Assembly (NCBI RefSeq): GCF_009712035.1
Contig: NZ_VILB01000011.1
Span: forward strand, 129,146 to 193,145
Reading direction: 5' to 3'
From: Anabaena sp. UHCC 0187
GTDB lineage: Bacteria; Cyanobacteriota; Cyanobacteriia; Cyanobacteriales; Nostocaceae
DNA length: 64,000 nt
In this document: positions 36,079 to 47,008 of the stretch, one piece after another
Numbering within the stretch: position 1 is the first letter of the stretch
Layout of the letters: each line of letters opens with the position of its first letter
Notes under the pieces: model-generated
Seen by the model: only the letters and a program-made list of their open reading frames with translations
Told to the model about the DNA's origin: nothing
The model's database searches: none
Translations under genes and position numbers: made by a program

Positions 36079-36142
36079 TGGTCATTGGTCATTGGTAATT
36101 GGTGATTGGTAATTGGTAATTCTTGCCCAGTCCCCAGTCCCC
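36078..36142. repeat. heptanucleotide tandem repeats (ggtcatt/ggtaatt)
   Basis: A run of about nine TTGGTCA/TTGGTAA-type units, then CAGTCCC units, between the DUF683 and DUF269 genes. Confidence 0.75.
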
Positions 36143-36147
36143 AATTA

Positions 36148-36624
36148 TTAAAGATTTCCTACTTCGGGAAAGCGCTTGGCTAAATCAATGCCTTTCTCCA
36201 CAAATTTTGCGCCTTCTTCGTCTAATTTCTCGAAAGAATCAAAACCAAAACGGTGAGCATCACGTAAGGTTTTTACAGTTAATAATAAGCGTCCAGAAAA
36301 TATTAAAGCCCAGCCGAAACCCTCATGTCCCAATTCAACAACCACGTTGGAAATGAGTCCGGTTTCCTTTTCAATACTGGATGCTATAGCCCGAAAAAAG
36401 GCATTTATCCGGGAAAGAGTTGCGGGATCAATTTCACCTTCTACGGAAATTTCCCGTTTCTTTTGTTTAGTAACAATATAGGGTTTGAGGATTAATTCAT
36501 CAGTCCAACTCCGGTAAAAACCATAGCTATCTTGCGCCCGGATTTGTTGAACTAATGATTTATGGAAAGGCGTTAAAACTACCTCTGAATTGTTACCAGT
36601 TCCATTTACGTCATTTGTACTCAT
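36148..36624 (-). CDS. NifX-associated protein (DUF269)
   Basis: 158 residues. Family patterns are FHKSLVQQIRAQDSYGFYRSW near the N terminus and GWALIFSGRLLL near 125. It overlaps nifX by 4 bp. The function is probably in FeMo-cofactor trafficking with NifX. Confidence 0.88.
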   Translation of the reverse strand: MSTNDVNGTGNNSEVVLTPFHKSLVQQIRAQDSYGFYRSWTDELILKPYIVTKQKKREISVEGEIDPATLSRINAFFRAIASSIEKETGLISNVVVELGHEGFGWALIFSGRLLLTVKTLRDAHRFGFDSFEKLDEEGAKFVEKGIDLAKRFPEVGNL

Positions 36625-37040
36625 AATGTTGCTTCTTTCTCAAGTTCTTCAGCAAAACTAAGTTTTTTCTGGACCAAAGCTTTCCGTAACCAAGGTGGAG
36701 GATTACCCTTGAGAGTTTTAACTAATTTGTTGAGAATGTCTTCAATCTTTTCCTCTTCAGATTTAGCCTTCACTGGGGTTACACTCTTCTTAATTAAACG
36801 AGCGGCTGCACTACCACCAATAGCGACAACATAAACAATAGTACAATCATTAAGAGCCTGAAGTTTAGGGGTAATTTTATCTTCATTACCATCTTCCTTC
36901 AAATCACCTTCAAACTTGAGAGTTTCAACGAATTCATATCCGTTGTCGGAAATTTCATAAACATCAATTTCCTTAGCCCAACCAAAGTGAGCATTAACAT
37001 GAATTCGGTCAGTTGTCGTAAAAGCAATTTTCACTTTCAT
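36621..37040 (-). CDS. nifX: NifX, FeMo-cofactor precursor carrier
   Basis: 139 residues of the dinitrogenase iron-molybdenum cofactor-binding fold: KIAFTTTDRIHVNAHFGWAKE at the N terminus and CTIVYVVAIGGSAAARLI near 72-90. NifX binds NifB-co and passes it on. The second of a tightly packed set nifN-nifX-DUF269-DUF683-nifW. Confidence 0.92.
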   Translation of the reverse strand: MKVKIAFTTTDRIHVNAHFGWAKEIDVYEISDNGYEFVETLKFEGDLKEDGNEDKITPKLQALNDCTIVYVVAIGGSAAARLIKKSVTPVKAKSEEEKIEDILNKLVKTLKGNPPPWLRKALVQKKLSFAEELEKEATL

Positions 37041-37157
37041 TTGTCCTTTGTTAGTTGTCAGTTATCAGTTGTCCTTGTGTATGAAGATGCTCTGAATTAA
37101 GATAAACGAACCGCAGAGGCACAGAGGACACAGAGATGGAAAAAATGGTATCAGGTG

Positions 37158-38486
37158 TTATTTGTTGATTACTGATGACCATTGGTTCATCATTGATGAT
37201 TCTTCTTGTTCTATGAAGAGGTTTCCTATGCCAAAAAGAAGCTCGATAGTACCGCGATAGCCTACTTTGGTAAATAGACCATTTCCTAAACGGTCGTAGA
37301 TGGGAATACCTAAACGATAGAGCGGAATAGAAAGGCGTTTAGAGATGGTATTTACATGAGAATTACCAATCAATAAATCAGAACCTAACGCCAAGTTTTC
37401 AAAATCCTCTAAATCACCAATGGTGACATTCTCGATAGGAAGTGATTCAAGTAATGGGGAACGAGTTGTGGTGACTGCATTGTGAATTTCTGCCCCCATT
37501 GATTGCAAAAATCCCACCATTGTCCACAACAAATCCGGTTCTAAGGCTAAAGATACTCGTTTGGAACTAAAATAAAAGTGAGTATCTAACATTGCATCTT
37601 GCAATTGCCGACGTTGACGGCGATATTTTTCAGGAACGGGATTTCCACTTAATAAAGATAACTTTTGCAGAAATTGATCTACAGGTTCTAATCCTGTTAA
37701 ATCTCTAAATACTTGATAGTTAGTTCCAAACCGTTCCTCTAAAATTTTCGCCGCCCCCAACATACTTTCACCTAATGCTAAGGTAAAAGCCGAACTACCT
37801 AAAGAACGTAATTCTTTTAAAGTTGTGCCACTAGCAGTTATAGCAGTATAACCATCTTCCAAATGTCCATCTAAAGAAGCTCCCAAATCAGGTACAAATA
37901 TTGGTTCTAAACCAAAAGCTGTCACCATTTCTCGAACTTCTTGGACATCTCCAGGAGTGAGGGCAGCACCTGCTAGAATGGTGATTTGTTCTGGTTTAAT
38001 TCCCCCTGCTTTGGGAATTTCTTTAACTATACTTTCTACTGCAACTGCAAAACCGTCTTGTAATGCACCTTTAAAATCGGGAGTGGGAGCAAAAATAATG
38101 GCTAAATGATTAAGTTCAGGGTGACGTTCTCGAATATCTTTCAAGAACATTTCAATATCATCACCTCTAGTTTCTGTTAACCCAGTGGTACACAAACCAA
38201 TAATTTCCGGTTGTACCTTTTCCACTAAAGTGAGAATAGCTTGTTCAACATTTTCCTCACCACCCAAAATAGTAGTTACTTCCGTCATTGCGGTAGTTGC
38301 AAGAGGAATTGCTTCCCGAAAATGTCGAACCAAAACCACTTTTGCAAACGCCGTACAACCCTGAGAACCATGAAATAAAGGCATAGTTCCCTTCAAACCC
38401 AAAAAAGCCAAAGAAGCGCCTAAAGCCTGACTTTGTTTGAGGGGGTTTACAGTCAGAGACTTTTCTGGAACAATTGCGATCGCCAT
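37158..38486 (-). CDS. nifN: nitrogenase cofactor scaffold NifN
   Basis: 442 residues of the NifK-like family: NPLKQSQALGASLAFLG, GSQGCTAFAKVVLVRHF, and GLCTTGLTETRGDD. NifEN is the scaffold on which FeMo-cofactor matures. It lies 86 bp from nifE. Full length. Confidence 0.95.
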   Translation of the reverse strand: MAIAIVPEKSLTVNPLKQSQALGASLAFLGLKGTMPLFHGSQGCTAFAKVVLVRHFREAIPLATTAMTEVTTILGGEENVEQAILTLVEKVQPEIIGLCTTGLTETRGDDIEMFLKDIRERHPELNHLAIIFAPTPDFKGALQDGFAVAVESIVKEIPKAGGIKPEQITILAGAALTPGDVQEVREMVTAFGLEPIFVPDLGASLDGHLEDGYTAITASGTTLKELRSLGSSAFTLALGESMLGAAKILEERFGTNYQVFRDLTGLEPVDQFLQKLSLLSGNPVPEKYRRQRRQLQDAMLDTHFYFSSKRVSLALEPDLLWTMVGFLQSMGAEIHNAVTTTRSPLLESLPIENVTIGDLEDFENLALGSDLLIGNSHVNTISKRLSIPLYRLGIPIYDRLGNGLFTKVGYRGTIELLFGIGNLFIEQEESSMMNQWSSVINK

Positions 38487-38572
38487 AATAACTATAATCT
38501 CAATAATCTCAAAGTATTTCTTCCTTTGCGTCTTTGCTCCTTAGCGCCTTTGCGCGAAACAAAAACAAGCAA

Positions 38573-39940
38573 TTATTCCCAAGGAGCCGGCTTACGAATT
38601 TGCTCCCAAACAGGACTATATAAAGCCTCAGTCAACTCCCGCGCCATTTCCACCATACCCACATAACCAGCATAGGGATGATGACGTTCTTGGTTAATAT
38701 CTAAAAAGGGAACTCTCGCTTTCAAAGCAGTATATTGATTTCTGCCCCCCGCAATAAGCATATCTGCGTTAGTTTCTTCAATTAATTTTAGGAGTTCGGA
38801 GGCGTTCCCCTTCTCCAGCATAATGCCATCATTACCCAACAAATTTTTGATTTTTGCTTTATCTTCTTCTGTACTTTTGCGGGTACTTGTGGCCACAACT
38901 TCAATTCCCAAATCCTTCGCAGCGGAAATAATTGACCAACTTTTCACACCACCAGTATAGAGAACAACGCGCTTACCTTTCAACTTGGCTCGATAGGGAG
39001 CAAGGGCAATATCTAAAGCCGCAGTTTCTTCAGCAATTAACTTTTCTGTGCGTTCCTGCAAATCAGCATCACCTAATTTAGCAGCTACAGTTCGCAGACA
39101 ACGATTAATATCTTTAATTCCATAAAATGACTCTTCAATGTAAGGAATTTCATAACGTTCCTGCATTTTTCGCGCCATATTTAATAACGCCCGTGAGCAG
39201 ATCATGACATTTAATTTAGCCCGGTGAGCATAACGCACTTCTTCATAACGAGCATCACCAGTAATTTTTGATAAAACCCGAATTCCTAACTTTTCAAATA
39301 AACTTAAAACCCCCCACATTTCCCCGGCAATATTGTACTCACCGATAACATTAATATCATAAGGTGTGGTATATTCAGGTTCAGCAGTGCCGACTACATA
39401 TTCTAGTAAAGATTCACCACCAAAGCGATTACCTAAGTTTTTACTGCCAATAAATCCGGGAGCAATAACAGGAATTACCGGAGTACCAATTTTTTCCGCT
39501 GCTACCTTACAAACTGCATCAACATCATCACCAATTAAGGCTGTAACGCAGGTAGCGTAAACAAAAATAGCCGCAGGTTGGTAGCGTTCTTTTAGTTCTA
39601 AAATCGCCTTATAAAGCTTTTTCTCACCACCGAAAATTACATCATTTTCACCCACATCGGTAGTAAAACCTGTTTTATAAAGCATGGGTCCAGAAGACAG
39701 ACTACCACGACTTCCCCAGGAATTTCCCGCGCAAGCAATGGGACCATGTACCAAGTGAGCAGCATCAGTAATTGGCACTAAAGCAATCATCGCTCCATCA
39801 AAGGCACAACCACCTTGAGCCGCACCGGGTTGAGCCTGTTGAGTACAAGATTTATTTTTCTTTTCTCCCTGTTTCTTTTGATTATGTTCGCATCCTGATT
39901 CACTCAGCAATTCGTTAATTTTACTTTGGGTGACTTTCAT
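38573..39940 (-). CDS. nifE: nitrogenase cofactor scaffold NifE
   Basis: 455 residues of the NifD-like family. Cys in [29 protein letters not shown] and [12 protein letters not shown] are conserved. It pairs with NifN. Complete gene, separated from nifK by 665 bp. Confidence 0.95.
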   Translation of the reverse strand: MKVTQSKINELLSESGCEHNQKKQGEKKNKSCTQQAQPGAAQGGCAFDGAMIALVPITDAAHLVHGPIACAGNSWGSRGSLSSGPMLYKTGFTTDVGENDVIFGGEKKLYKAILELKERYQPAAIFVYATCVTALIGDDVDAVCKVAAEKIGTPVIPVIAPGFIGSKNLGNRFGGESLLEYVVGTAEPEYTTPYDINVIGEYNIAGEMWGVLSLFEKLGIRVLSKITGDARYEEVRYAHRAKLNVMICSRALLNMARKMQERYEIPYIEESFYGIKDINRCLRTVAAKLGDADLQERTEKLIAEETAALDIALAPYRAKLKGKRVVLYTGGVKSWSIISAAKDLGIEVVATSTRKSTEEDKAKIKNLLGNDGIMLEKGNASELLKLIEETNADMLIAGGRNQYTALKARVPFLDINQERHHPYAGYVGMVEMARELTEALYSPVWEQIRKPAPWE

Positions 39941-40574
39941 TTTTATTCTGGTGCTAGATGGAGTTTACTACCATGACAAATCTTGCTTAAATCCATCATC
40001 AAGATGATGATTTTTACAAAAATATTTCAAATCAATAAAAATTATTTGTGGAACTATTTACAGCATTATTTATTTCTTGCTTTCTGCCTATAGGGGAAAG
40101 ATAATAGAAACTTGCTGTAATAGTGAACAAGTGAGAAATATCTCACAAATAATTTAGGATTACCACAGGATATAATAAATATAATAATTCTAATTCCCCG
40201 AAAATAACCAAGTTTTTATACTTAGCTTGGATTGATTTTTAGATTTTCTGCAAAATCTGATTAACTTAATATTTACACAGATAAACTTTCAAAAAAGATA
40301 TGTATTTATCTGTATTTTCTAGGGGTGGGATTTTCATAACATTTGGTTTTGCAAGAGAAAATAGAAAATTTATTGTATTGAAGGTAAGATAAAGCACGCG
40401 CTAAGAGATTAATTTTGCTGGAACTTATTTCAAAATTCATCCGTCCGGTAGATGAAAGGAACAAAGAGCATCGGCTAGGATTGGAATTAGAACTTGAAAT
40501 AGGGGATGGGATTTTAGGTAAATTGCCTAAGTCCCAATCCCCTTTGTCTATTTTTCAGCGAAAGGAAACCGAAA
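39941..40574. other. nifK-nifE intergenic region
   Basis: AT-rich, with no supported gene. A short plus-strand frame at 40415-40609 has no recognisable product. It probably carries the nifE promoter near 40000-40330; I could not identify a clear NtcA box. Confidence 0.4.
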
Positions 40575-40593
40575 GGGTGGGGAAACCCCACCC
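40575..40593 (-). terminator. hairpin after nifK
   Basis: GGGTGGGG-AAA-CCCCACCC, a perfect 8-bp GC-rich stem 13 bp past the nifK stop. It has no T-run, so it may equally be a dispersed repeat (same family as 60340-60358). Confidence 0.5.
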
Positions 40594-40605
40594 CTACAGA
40601 CATTC

Positions 40606-42141
40606 TTAACGAATTAAGTCGTAGGAAATGTCGGTCTTACCAGCAACGTTGGTGGTGCGGTCAATTTCTTCAAATACTGTGTTAACAATCCAGTTCAACA
40701 GGTTGATTATACCTTTGTAACCAACTGTTGCGTAACGGTGGTAGTGGTGACGATCCATGATAGGATAACCAATTCTGACCAAAGGTACACCACAATCGCG
40801 CCACAGGTACTTACCGTAGGAGTTACCAATCAATAGGTCTACGGGTTCGGTGAACAACAAGGAGCGTAAGTGCCACAAGTCTTTACCACCCCAGATTTTA
40901 GCGGACTTACCGAAGGCGCTAGAATCTAACAATGCTTGCAATTCTTTCTCGAATACGTCATTGGTGTTGTGAACCAAGATGTGTACTGGTTCAGCACCCA
41001 TTTCCAACATGAAACCAACTACGCTGTAAACTAGGTCAGGATCACCGTAGATAGCGAAACGCTTACCATGTAACCAAGCATGGGAGTCGGTCATTGCGTC
41101 AACTGCACGACCACGTTCGATTTCTAACTCTTCAGGAATAGCCTTACCAGTTAATTCGCTGAGTTTCATCAAGAACTCGTCAGTTCCCTTGATACCCCAA
41201 GGACGAGCAACACAAACGTCTTGCTTCCATTCCTTAGCAATGTATTCACGGGTTTTGGTGGTGGAGTAAGCTTGGAGAGCAACAGTAGCCTTAGCGTTGA
41301 TGGAATCTGCTGCGTCTTCTAGCTTAGTACCACCTGGGTACATATTGTATTCACCATCACAAGGTGAGTCAACATAATCACTGTTGTCAGATAAAACAGT
41401 GTAGTCAATACCCATCAAAGAAGCAATCCGCTTGATTTCGCGGTTGTTTTCTACGTAGGTATCAAAACCAGGAATGAAGTTGATTTTACCGTTGCTCTTA
41501 GCTTTCTTCTTACCTTCTGTTAAGGTAGAAAGAATTCCCTTCATCATGTTGTCGTAACCGGTGATGTGAGAACCAACGAAGCTAGGTGTGTGAGCAAAAG
41601 GTACGGGGAAATCTTGAGGAACTGAACCAGCTTCCTTAGCGTTACCGATAAATGACTGTAAGTCATCACCGATAACTTCTGCCATACAGGTGGTGCAGAC
41701 AGCGATCATTTTTGGCTTGTACAAGCTGTAGGAGTTAGCCAAACCATCAATCATGTTTTGCAAACCACCGAACACAGCCGCGTCTTCTGTCATGGAAGAA
41801 GAAACGCCGGAGAATGGTTCTTTGTAGTGACGGGTTAAGTGGGTACGGAAGTAAGCCACGCAACCTTGAGAACCTTGAACGAAGGGAAGTGTACCTTCAA
41901 AACCTACAGCCGCAAACATAGCGCCTAAAGGTTGACAACCCTTAGCTGGGTTAACGGTTAAAGCTGTCCGTTCAAAGTTCTTTTCCCGGTATTCCCAGCT
42001 TTTTGTCCATTCGGAAACTCGTTGTACTTCTTCAGGAGTGTGACCGTTTTCAAACTGTTTCTTGTTTTCAAACAGTTGTTGGTATTCTGGCTGGTGGAAT
42101 AGCTCAACGTGGTCCTGAATATTATTGGGATCTTGAGGCAT
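40606..42141 (-). CDS. nifK: nitrogenase MoFe protein beta subunit
   Basis: 511 residues from the ATG at 42141 ([15 protein letters not shown]), preceded by GGAG 7-8 nt upstream. An in-frame start at 42207 would add 22 unconserved residues. P-cluster cysteines are seen in [26 protein letters not shown] and [13 protein letters not shown]. The gene is intact and of normal length, in contrast to nifD upstream. Confidence 0.96.
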   Translation of the reverse strand: MPQDPNNIQDHVELFHQPEYQQLFENKKQFENGHTPEEVQRVSEWTKSWEYREKNFERTALTVNPAKGCQPLGAMFAAVGFEGTLPFVQGSQGCVAYFRTHLTRHYKEPFSGVSSSMTEDAAVFGGLQNMIDGLANSYSLYKPKMIAVCTTCMAEVIGDDLQSFIGNAKEAGSVPQDFPVPFAHTPSFVGSHITGYDNMMKGILSTLTEGKKKAKSNGKINFIPGFDTYVENNREIKRIASLMGIDYTVLSDNSDYVDSPCDGEYNMYPGGTKLEDAADSINAKATVALQAYSTTKTREYIAKEWKQDVCVARPWGIKGTDEFLMKLSELTGKAIPEELEIERGRAVDAMTDSHAWLHGKRFAIYGDPDLVYSVVGFMLEMGAEPVHILVHNTNDVFEKELQALLDSSAFGKSAKIWGGKDLWHLRSLLFTEPVDLLIGNSYGKYLWRDCGVPLVRIGYPIMDRHHYHRYATVGYKGIINLLNWIVNTVFEEIDRTTNVAGKTDISYDLIR

Positions 42142-42302
42142 TTCTATATCTCCAAGCTTGCTGTGTATTATGTTTGCGTTCGGTGGAGAGTGGGGAATGT
42201 GCCTCAAAACTCAGAATGCAAAATCCAAAACTTTGAATTTTTAATTTTGAATCTTGAATTCCCAACTCTCCTGGGGTAAAACCCCAGACTATCTTTTGTT
42301 CC

Positions 42303-42449
42303 CTAGACGGAAGCCTTAGCTTTAGCCTTAGCTTGAGCTTTCTTGTTCCAGGGAGCGCCGATTAATCCCCAGGTTGGGCTGTTGAGTGCCAAATCCATGT
42401 CACGAGCGAAGATTGCGAATCCGTCGTAACCGTGGTAAGGACCGGAGTA
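42303..42449 (-). pseudogene. nifD: nifD 3' fragment (last 48 codons)
   Basis: The minus strand reads [20 protein letters not shown] and on to the NifD C terminus ([14 protein letters not shown], stop at 42303-42305). Similarity to NifD starts at TACTCCGG. In Anabaena PCC 7120 the nifD element recombines at GGATTACTCCG, exactly this position (W-D-Y-S-G). Here the flanking bases are AAATACTCCG, so upstream of the core the sequence is element DNA. This piece has no start codon of its own and depends on recombination to be expressed. Confidence 0.93.
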
Positions 42450-42613
42450 TTTATATTGCTGGTTTAATAGCTTTTAACTTCGCTATGTTTGCAGTGAGCA
42501 ATGTCAGGGATGAACTATGTTTGCAGTTAACTCATTTATTTTTAGTCTAAATATAGTCTCAAAGATTCAGAGTTAAGTTTCGCGCAAAGGCGCAAAGGCG
42601 CAAAGGAAGGATT

Positions 42614-43915
42614 ATGAAAGAAGAGCTATTATGGGAATTGGAGCGGGTAAATCTGCGGTTGAAGTCTGCGAAGGCTAGGGTGACTATTCGGGAATCCAAT
42701 GGATGTCTGCAATTACGGGCAACTTTACCTATTAAGCCGGGAGATGAGGATAAAACTGGAATGGGGAAAAAACAATACAATCTCAGTTTGAACATTCCGG
42801 CAAATTTACCAGGTTTGAAAACGGCGGAAGAAGAAGCTTATGAGTTGAGTAAGTTAATTGCGAGAAAGAGTTTTGTTTGGAATGATAAATATTTGGGAAA
42901 TGAAGGAAATAAACAAGAGTTAATAACTATTGGTGAGTTATTGGCAAGGTTTGAGGAGGAATATTTTAAAACCCATAAACGCACGACTAAAAGTGAACAT
43001 ACTTTTTTCTATTATTTTTCTCGCATTAAGCGTTATACAAATGCTGATGATTTGGCAATTGGGGAAGTTTTGATTAATGCGATTGATAAAATAGATAAGG
43101 AATGGGCTAAATATAATGCTGTGAGGGCTATTTCTGTTTTTTGTCAGCTTTTTAAACTTGAGATTAATTTAACTAATTACTCTAAAGTTCCTGAAAGTAA
43201 TTCTCGGAATGTTCCTACTGATAAGGACATAGTTAGTGGATTTTACAAGTTTGATGAATATTTGCATAATCGAGGTAAACAAGTTAATCAAGATGTCAAA
43301 GATAGCTGGCAACTTTGGCGGTGGACTTATGGAATGTTAGCGGTTTTTGGTTTACGTCCTCGTGAACTTTTTGTTAATCCTCATATTGATTGGTGGTTGA
43401 GTGATGAGAATATAGATTTAACTTGGAAGGTTGATAAAGATTGTAAAACTGGAGAGAGGGAAGCTTTACCTTTATATAAGGAATGGATTGATGAATTTGA
43501 TTTAAGAAATCCGAAATATTTGGAAATGTTGGCTATAGCAATTAGTAAAAAAGACCAAAATAATCATGCAGAAATCACGGCTTTAATTCAAAGAGTTAGT
43601 TGGTGGTTTAGAAAAATTGGATTAGATTTTAAACCTTATGATTTACGTCATGGTTGGGCAATTCGAGCGCATATTTTGGGAGTTCCTATTAAAGCTGCGG
43701 CGGATAATTTGGGTCATAGTGTGCAGATTCATACGAAAACTTATCAACGTTGGTTTTCTTTGGATATGCGGAAGTTGGCGATAAATCAGGCTTTGAGTAA
43801 ACGGAATGAAGTGGAGTTGATTAAGGATGAAAATACAGGGTTGAAAATGGAGAACGAACGGTTGAAGATTGAGGTGGAGAAGTTGAGGATGGAAATGGTT
43901 TATAAACGGAGTTAA
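42614..43915 (+). CDS. xisA-like: XisA-type tyrosine recombinase
   Basis: 433 residues. Catalytic residues are visible: Arg in VFGLRPRELF (248-250), YDLRHGWAIRAH (His346/Arg351), LGHS (His368) and the nucleophile Tyr377 in TKTYQRW. AAGGAAGG lies just upstream of the ATG. Position next to the TACTCCGG border matches xisA of the PCC 7120 nifD element, whose product excises the element during heterocyst differentiation. A C-terminal coiled coil (about 400-430) follows the catalytic domain. Related to the second recombinase at 56669-58078 throughout. Confidence 0.88.
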   Translation: MKEELLWELERVNLRLKSAKARVTIRESNGCLQLRATLPIKPGDEDKTGMGKKQYNLSLNIPANLPGLKTAEEEAYELSKLIARKSFVWNDKYLGNEGNKQELITIGELLARFEEEYFKTHKRTTKSEHTFFYYFSRIKRYTNADDLAIGEVLINAIDKIDKEWAKYNAVRAISVFCQLFKLEINLTNYSKVPESNSRNVPTDKDIVSGFYKFDEYLHNRGKQVNQDVKDSWQLWRWTYGMLAVFGLRPRELFVNPHIDWWLSDENIDLTWKVDKDCKTGEREALPLYKEWIDEFDLRNPKYLEMLAIAISKKDQNNHAEITALIQRVSWWFRKIGLDFKPYDLRHGWAIRAHILGVPIKAAADNLGHSVQIHTKTYQRWFSLDMRKLAINQALSKRNEVELIKDENTGLKMENERLKIEVEKLRMEMVYKRS

Positions 43916-44028
43916 GTTTGGTTAATCAAGAATATCATTTTTGCGAGGTGTGGTATAATTTGGTTGTCAACAATAATCAAAATCTTTATGCAAGCTACAG
44001 GTAAAAGTAAAAACTAGGAGGTTAGTCT

Positions 44029-44271
44029 ATGGAAAGTATGAAGATTAAGACGCACATTGGTAATGATAAAATTCTCAAAATTGAACTTCCTGATGAATTT
44101 GCTAATGAAGAATTAGAAATAGTAATTGTATTTCAACGTATTGCAGAAAAATCATTACAATCTGCAAGTAAAACGCCGGAAGAATTAGGATATTCTCGTA
44201 GGTTTTTGGAAGAAGTAATTGGTAGTTGGGAAGGTGAAATGATGGAAATTCCAGAACACCTTCATTATTGA
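44029..44271 (+). CDS. small hypothetical protein (antitoxin-like size)
   Basis: 80 residues with a strong Shine-Dalgarno AGGAGG 8 nt before the ATG. It starts with a beta-rich segment (KIKTHIGNDKILKIELPDEF) and ends in EELGYSRRFLEEVIGSWEGE. This is the layout of many cyanobacterial VapB-type or orphan antitoxins, but no toxin follows; the next gene is convergent. Function unknown. Confidence 0.55.
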   Translation: MESMKIKTHIGNDKILKIELPDEFANEELEIVIVFQRIAEKSLQSASKTPEELGYSRRFLEEVIGSWEGEMMEIPEHLHY

Positions 44272-44291
44272 TTATTTATTTCAATCAATGA

Positions 44292-45626
44292 TCAATTTTC
44301 ACTATTGTTATATTTCTTGGGTAAGTAAATAAGGCTTTTTCGTGTTAAATTCCATATCATTCTTATTCCTTGAGATGATGACTGACATGGATTATCACCA
44401 AGATTTTTGTAAAAATCAACTATTTCACTGACACTATATATTATTTCTAAAATATTTAGATGAGAATCTTGAACTACCTTGTCGGAATGGGTAATTGGCT
44501 TTTTTGATTTTCCAAATATCATTTCCTTATTATCTGCTGACATTTTAGATAGATGTGGCAGTTCCTCTATGGGTATTGTTTTCCAACAAAAAGATTTAGT
44601 AATAGTTGTGTCTCCTGGAATTTTATATTCTTGTACTATTTCTATAATTTTAATTCTTGAATACCATTTAAAACAATTGCTAAAGGTTGTTTCTATTTTC
44701 TTCTTATCTTTTGTAATAAACGGAACTAATCTATCGACTTGTAAAGCATATCTTCTCTCTAAATCTTTTGCTATATCTAGTTCTTCTGCTTTTTCATTTC
44801 CTAAAATTTCTATTTTGTATAAGTAATATTTCTTGTTACAAATATTATAAGCATAAACAAAGGTATCTTGATTATCACGACCATAATGTTTTCGTAAATT
44901 ATCATAGACATTTTCTATTTGACATCCTAAAATAATAATTTCATCTCCTTTTTTCAGTGTATGAATATCTTCTCCTAGCATTTCAAGAATCCATACTCGC
45001 TCATACTCTTCTGATAGTTGATTAGATTGTACTTGCTTATAGTAAGCTATCTCGTCAGGATCAAAATCAATACATTGTTCTTTAATAAAATTAAGAAATT
45101 CTAATATCTCTTTGTGAAAATCACTTCCTTTAGATGTATGTATTACAGAGGTTGATTCGATATTTCCTCCTTTTATTGCCCTATGCGTCATATTGTGACT
45201 TCCTATCCATATCTCAACAGTATTATCTGTATTTTCAAAACAAATGACTTTAGAATGCAGTAAATGTGTATATTTCTCCCTTTTTATATCAGATGTAGAT
45301 TGAACAGCAGTGCTTCTTTTTCTTAATTTTTTAGTAAATAAAAATAAATTTGCTTTATATTCTTGATTAGTTGCTTTTTGTCGCGCAAACTCATTAAGTT
45401 TATCAATGTCAGTAGTTATATTCAAATCAACACAATAAAATGAATCCTCATGTTCAAGTTTTTCTGCCAAAATTGGCATACAATCCTTACCAATTGTCCA
45501 ATAAGCAACTACTCCTTTAATATTTACACATTTCTCTAATGATTCTCTGAGTCTATCTTCAATAGAAGATTTTCCTGCTTTTAAATTATTGATTGATGGC
45601 ACAAATTCTATTTTATCAATATTCAT
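44292..45626 (-). CDS. phospholipase D-like nuclease-family protein
   Basis: 444 residues. A PLD motif is split as HSKVICFEN ... VEIWIGSHNMT near 125-148, i.e. HxK followed by GSxN. A single motif per chain suggests that a dimer forms the active site. The C-terminal 250 residues have no family I recognise. It is divergent from the AAA ATPase gene (185 bp apart), so the two may share a control region. Probably a defence nuclease. Confidence 0.65.
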   Translation of the reverse strand: MNIDKIEFVPSINNLKAGKSSIEDRLRESLEKCVNIKGVVAYWTIGKDCMPILAEKLEHEDSFYCVDLNITTDIDKLNEFARQKATNQEYKANLFLFTKKLRKRSTAVQSTSDIKREKYTHLLHSKVICFENTDNTVEIWIGSHNMTHRAIKGGNIESTSVIHTSKGSDFHKEILEFLNFIKEQCIDFDPDEIAYYKQVQSNQLSEEYERVWILEMLGEDIHTLKKGDEIIILGCQIENVYDNLRKHYGRDNQDTFVYAYNICNKKYYLYKIEILGNEKAEELDIAKDLERRYALQVDRLVPFITKDKKKIETTFSNCFKWYSRIKIIEIVQEYKIPGDTTITKSFCWKTIPIEELPHLSKMSADNKEMIFGKSKKPITHSDKVVQDSHLNILEIIYSVSEIVDFYKNLGDNPCQSSSQGIRMIWNLTRKSLIYLPKKYNNSEN

Positions 45627-45811
45627 AAAAATCTCCAGGTGTTTAATTGTTAGGTAATGTAGTATAATTATTGCACAGAAGTGTAATTATTATCTTTTCT
45701 GACAAGGTACAATCCCAAACTACAAAGCAATTAGGAGCGTTGACATAAATTTTTCCTAAATCCCAGCCAAAAATGCTTAAATAAAAGAAGCTGACTCTTA
45801 TATTCAAGGAT

Positions 45812-47008
45812 ATGCTAAAAAAAGTCATACTTCATAATTTCAAAGGCCATAAATCTACAGAACTTAATTTTGATAATTCCCGATTACATGGAATTGTAGG
45901 AAAAAACAGTGCTGGTAAAACAAGCGTGTTACAAGCATTGCATAATCTCAGTAGGCTTGCTGCTCGGTCTATATCTCATGTATCATTTAGGGAAATATTT
46001 CAATATGACCAATCACCTCAATTCATTACAACAATTGGGGAAACAGATATGTCTGTTAGTGTGAGTGGTTTTTGGAAAGAGACAAATCAAGAGATTTGGG
46101 AAGTTTCTTATTCATATCATTTGAAACAGAAAGAAATGAATCCTTGGACTCCAGACACAAAATGGAAAATTAATGAAAATGAAGGTAGTTGGGATAAAGG
46201 AAAGACAAAAATATTAACGAAATTCCCAGAAGATACAACAAAGACAAAAAGACTAACAAAATACCCAGATGCAATTTGTAAATCTTTAAAACCTACTGTT
46301 TACTTAAAATTAGATGCAAGTAAACTTGCTAAAGCAGCTTACAGTGATGAAGTTACACCAAGAATTGAGTCTGATGGTTCAGGGTTAGCACCCACTTTAG
46401 ATTTTGTGCGTAATGAAGCTCCAGATAAGTTTCAACTCATAGAAAAAGTGTTGTGTAAAATCGTGCCAAATGTACGTAAAATTGGCATCAAGCGAGCAAA
46501 AGTTCCAGTCATTCGCGAGCGTTTCATCGAAGTTGATGGTAAACCTATTCACTATGAAGATACTCAGGAAATGACGGGACAAGAAGTAGTTTTAGATATG
46601 AATACAGGTGAACGTATTCCCGCCCATGCAATTAGTGAAGGAACAATGTTAACTTTAGGATTATTAACTGTATTGATGAATCCTACTCAACCTAATTTAG
46701 TTTTATTAGATGATATAGAACAGGGATTACATCCTCAAGCACAACGTGAGTTAATGACTGTTTTTAAAGAAATCATTGCCGAAAATCCCAACTTGCAAAT
46801 TATTTTCTCTACTCATTCCCCTTATATTCTTGATGCACTTGCTCCTTCTCAAGTCCACATATTAAATAACAGTAATTCAGGTTTCACAATTGCCAAACGC
46901 TTAGATGAACATCCTGATGTAGAATGGGCAAAAGAAACCTTAACAACAGGTGAATTTTGGGATGCTGAAGGTGAAGATTGGGTGGTAGAAGGAGAAGTCA
47001 GTGATTGA
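45812..47008 (+). CDS. AAA_15/21-type ATPase (OLD/PARIS/AbiL-like sensor)
   Basis: 398 residues. The start MLKKVILHNFKGHKSTELNF is family-typical. Walker A is GKNSAGKT (30-37). An ABC-like AISEGTMLTLGLLTVL segment lies near 272 and Walker B LVLLDDIEQGLHP near 300. H-loop STHSPYILD is near 340. It overlaps the next gene by 8 bp. Small ATPases of this type pair with Toprim-like effectors in several anti-phage systems (PARIS, AbiL, Gabija-like). Confidence 0.75.
   Translation: MLKKVILHNFKGHKSTELNFDNSRLHGIVGKNSAGKTSVLQALHNLSRLAARSISHVSFREIFQYDQSPQFITTIGETDMSVSVSGFWKETNQEIWEVSYSYHLKQKEMNPWTPDTKWKINENEGSWDKGKTKILTKFPEDTTKTKRLTKYPDAICKSLKPTVYLKLDASKLAKAAYSDEVTPRIESDGSGLAPTLDFVRNEAPDKFQLIEKVLCKIVPNVRKIGIKRAKVPVIRERFIEVDGKPIHYEDTQEMTGQEVVLDMNTGERIPAHAISEGTMLTLGLLTVLMNPTQPNLVLLDDIEQGLHPQAQRELMTVFKEIIAENPNLQIIFSTHSPYILDALAPSQVHILNNSNSGFTIAKRLDEHPDVEWAKETLTTGEFWDAEGEDWVVEGEVSD

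Noticed and set aside
40415..40609. 64-codon plus-strand frame between nifE and nifK
   Set aside because: No similarity seen, antisense to the nif operon direction, and it ends in the post-nifK hairpin repeat.
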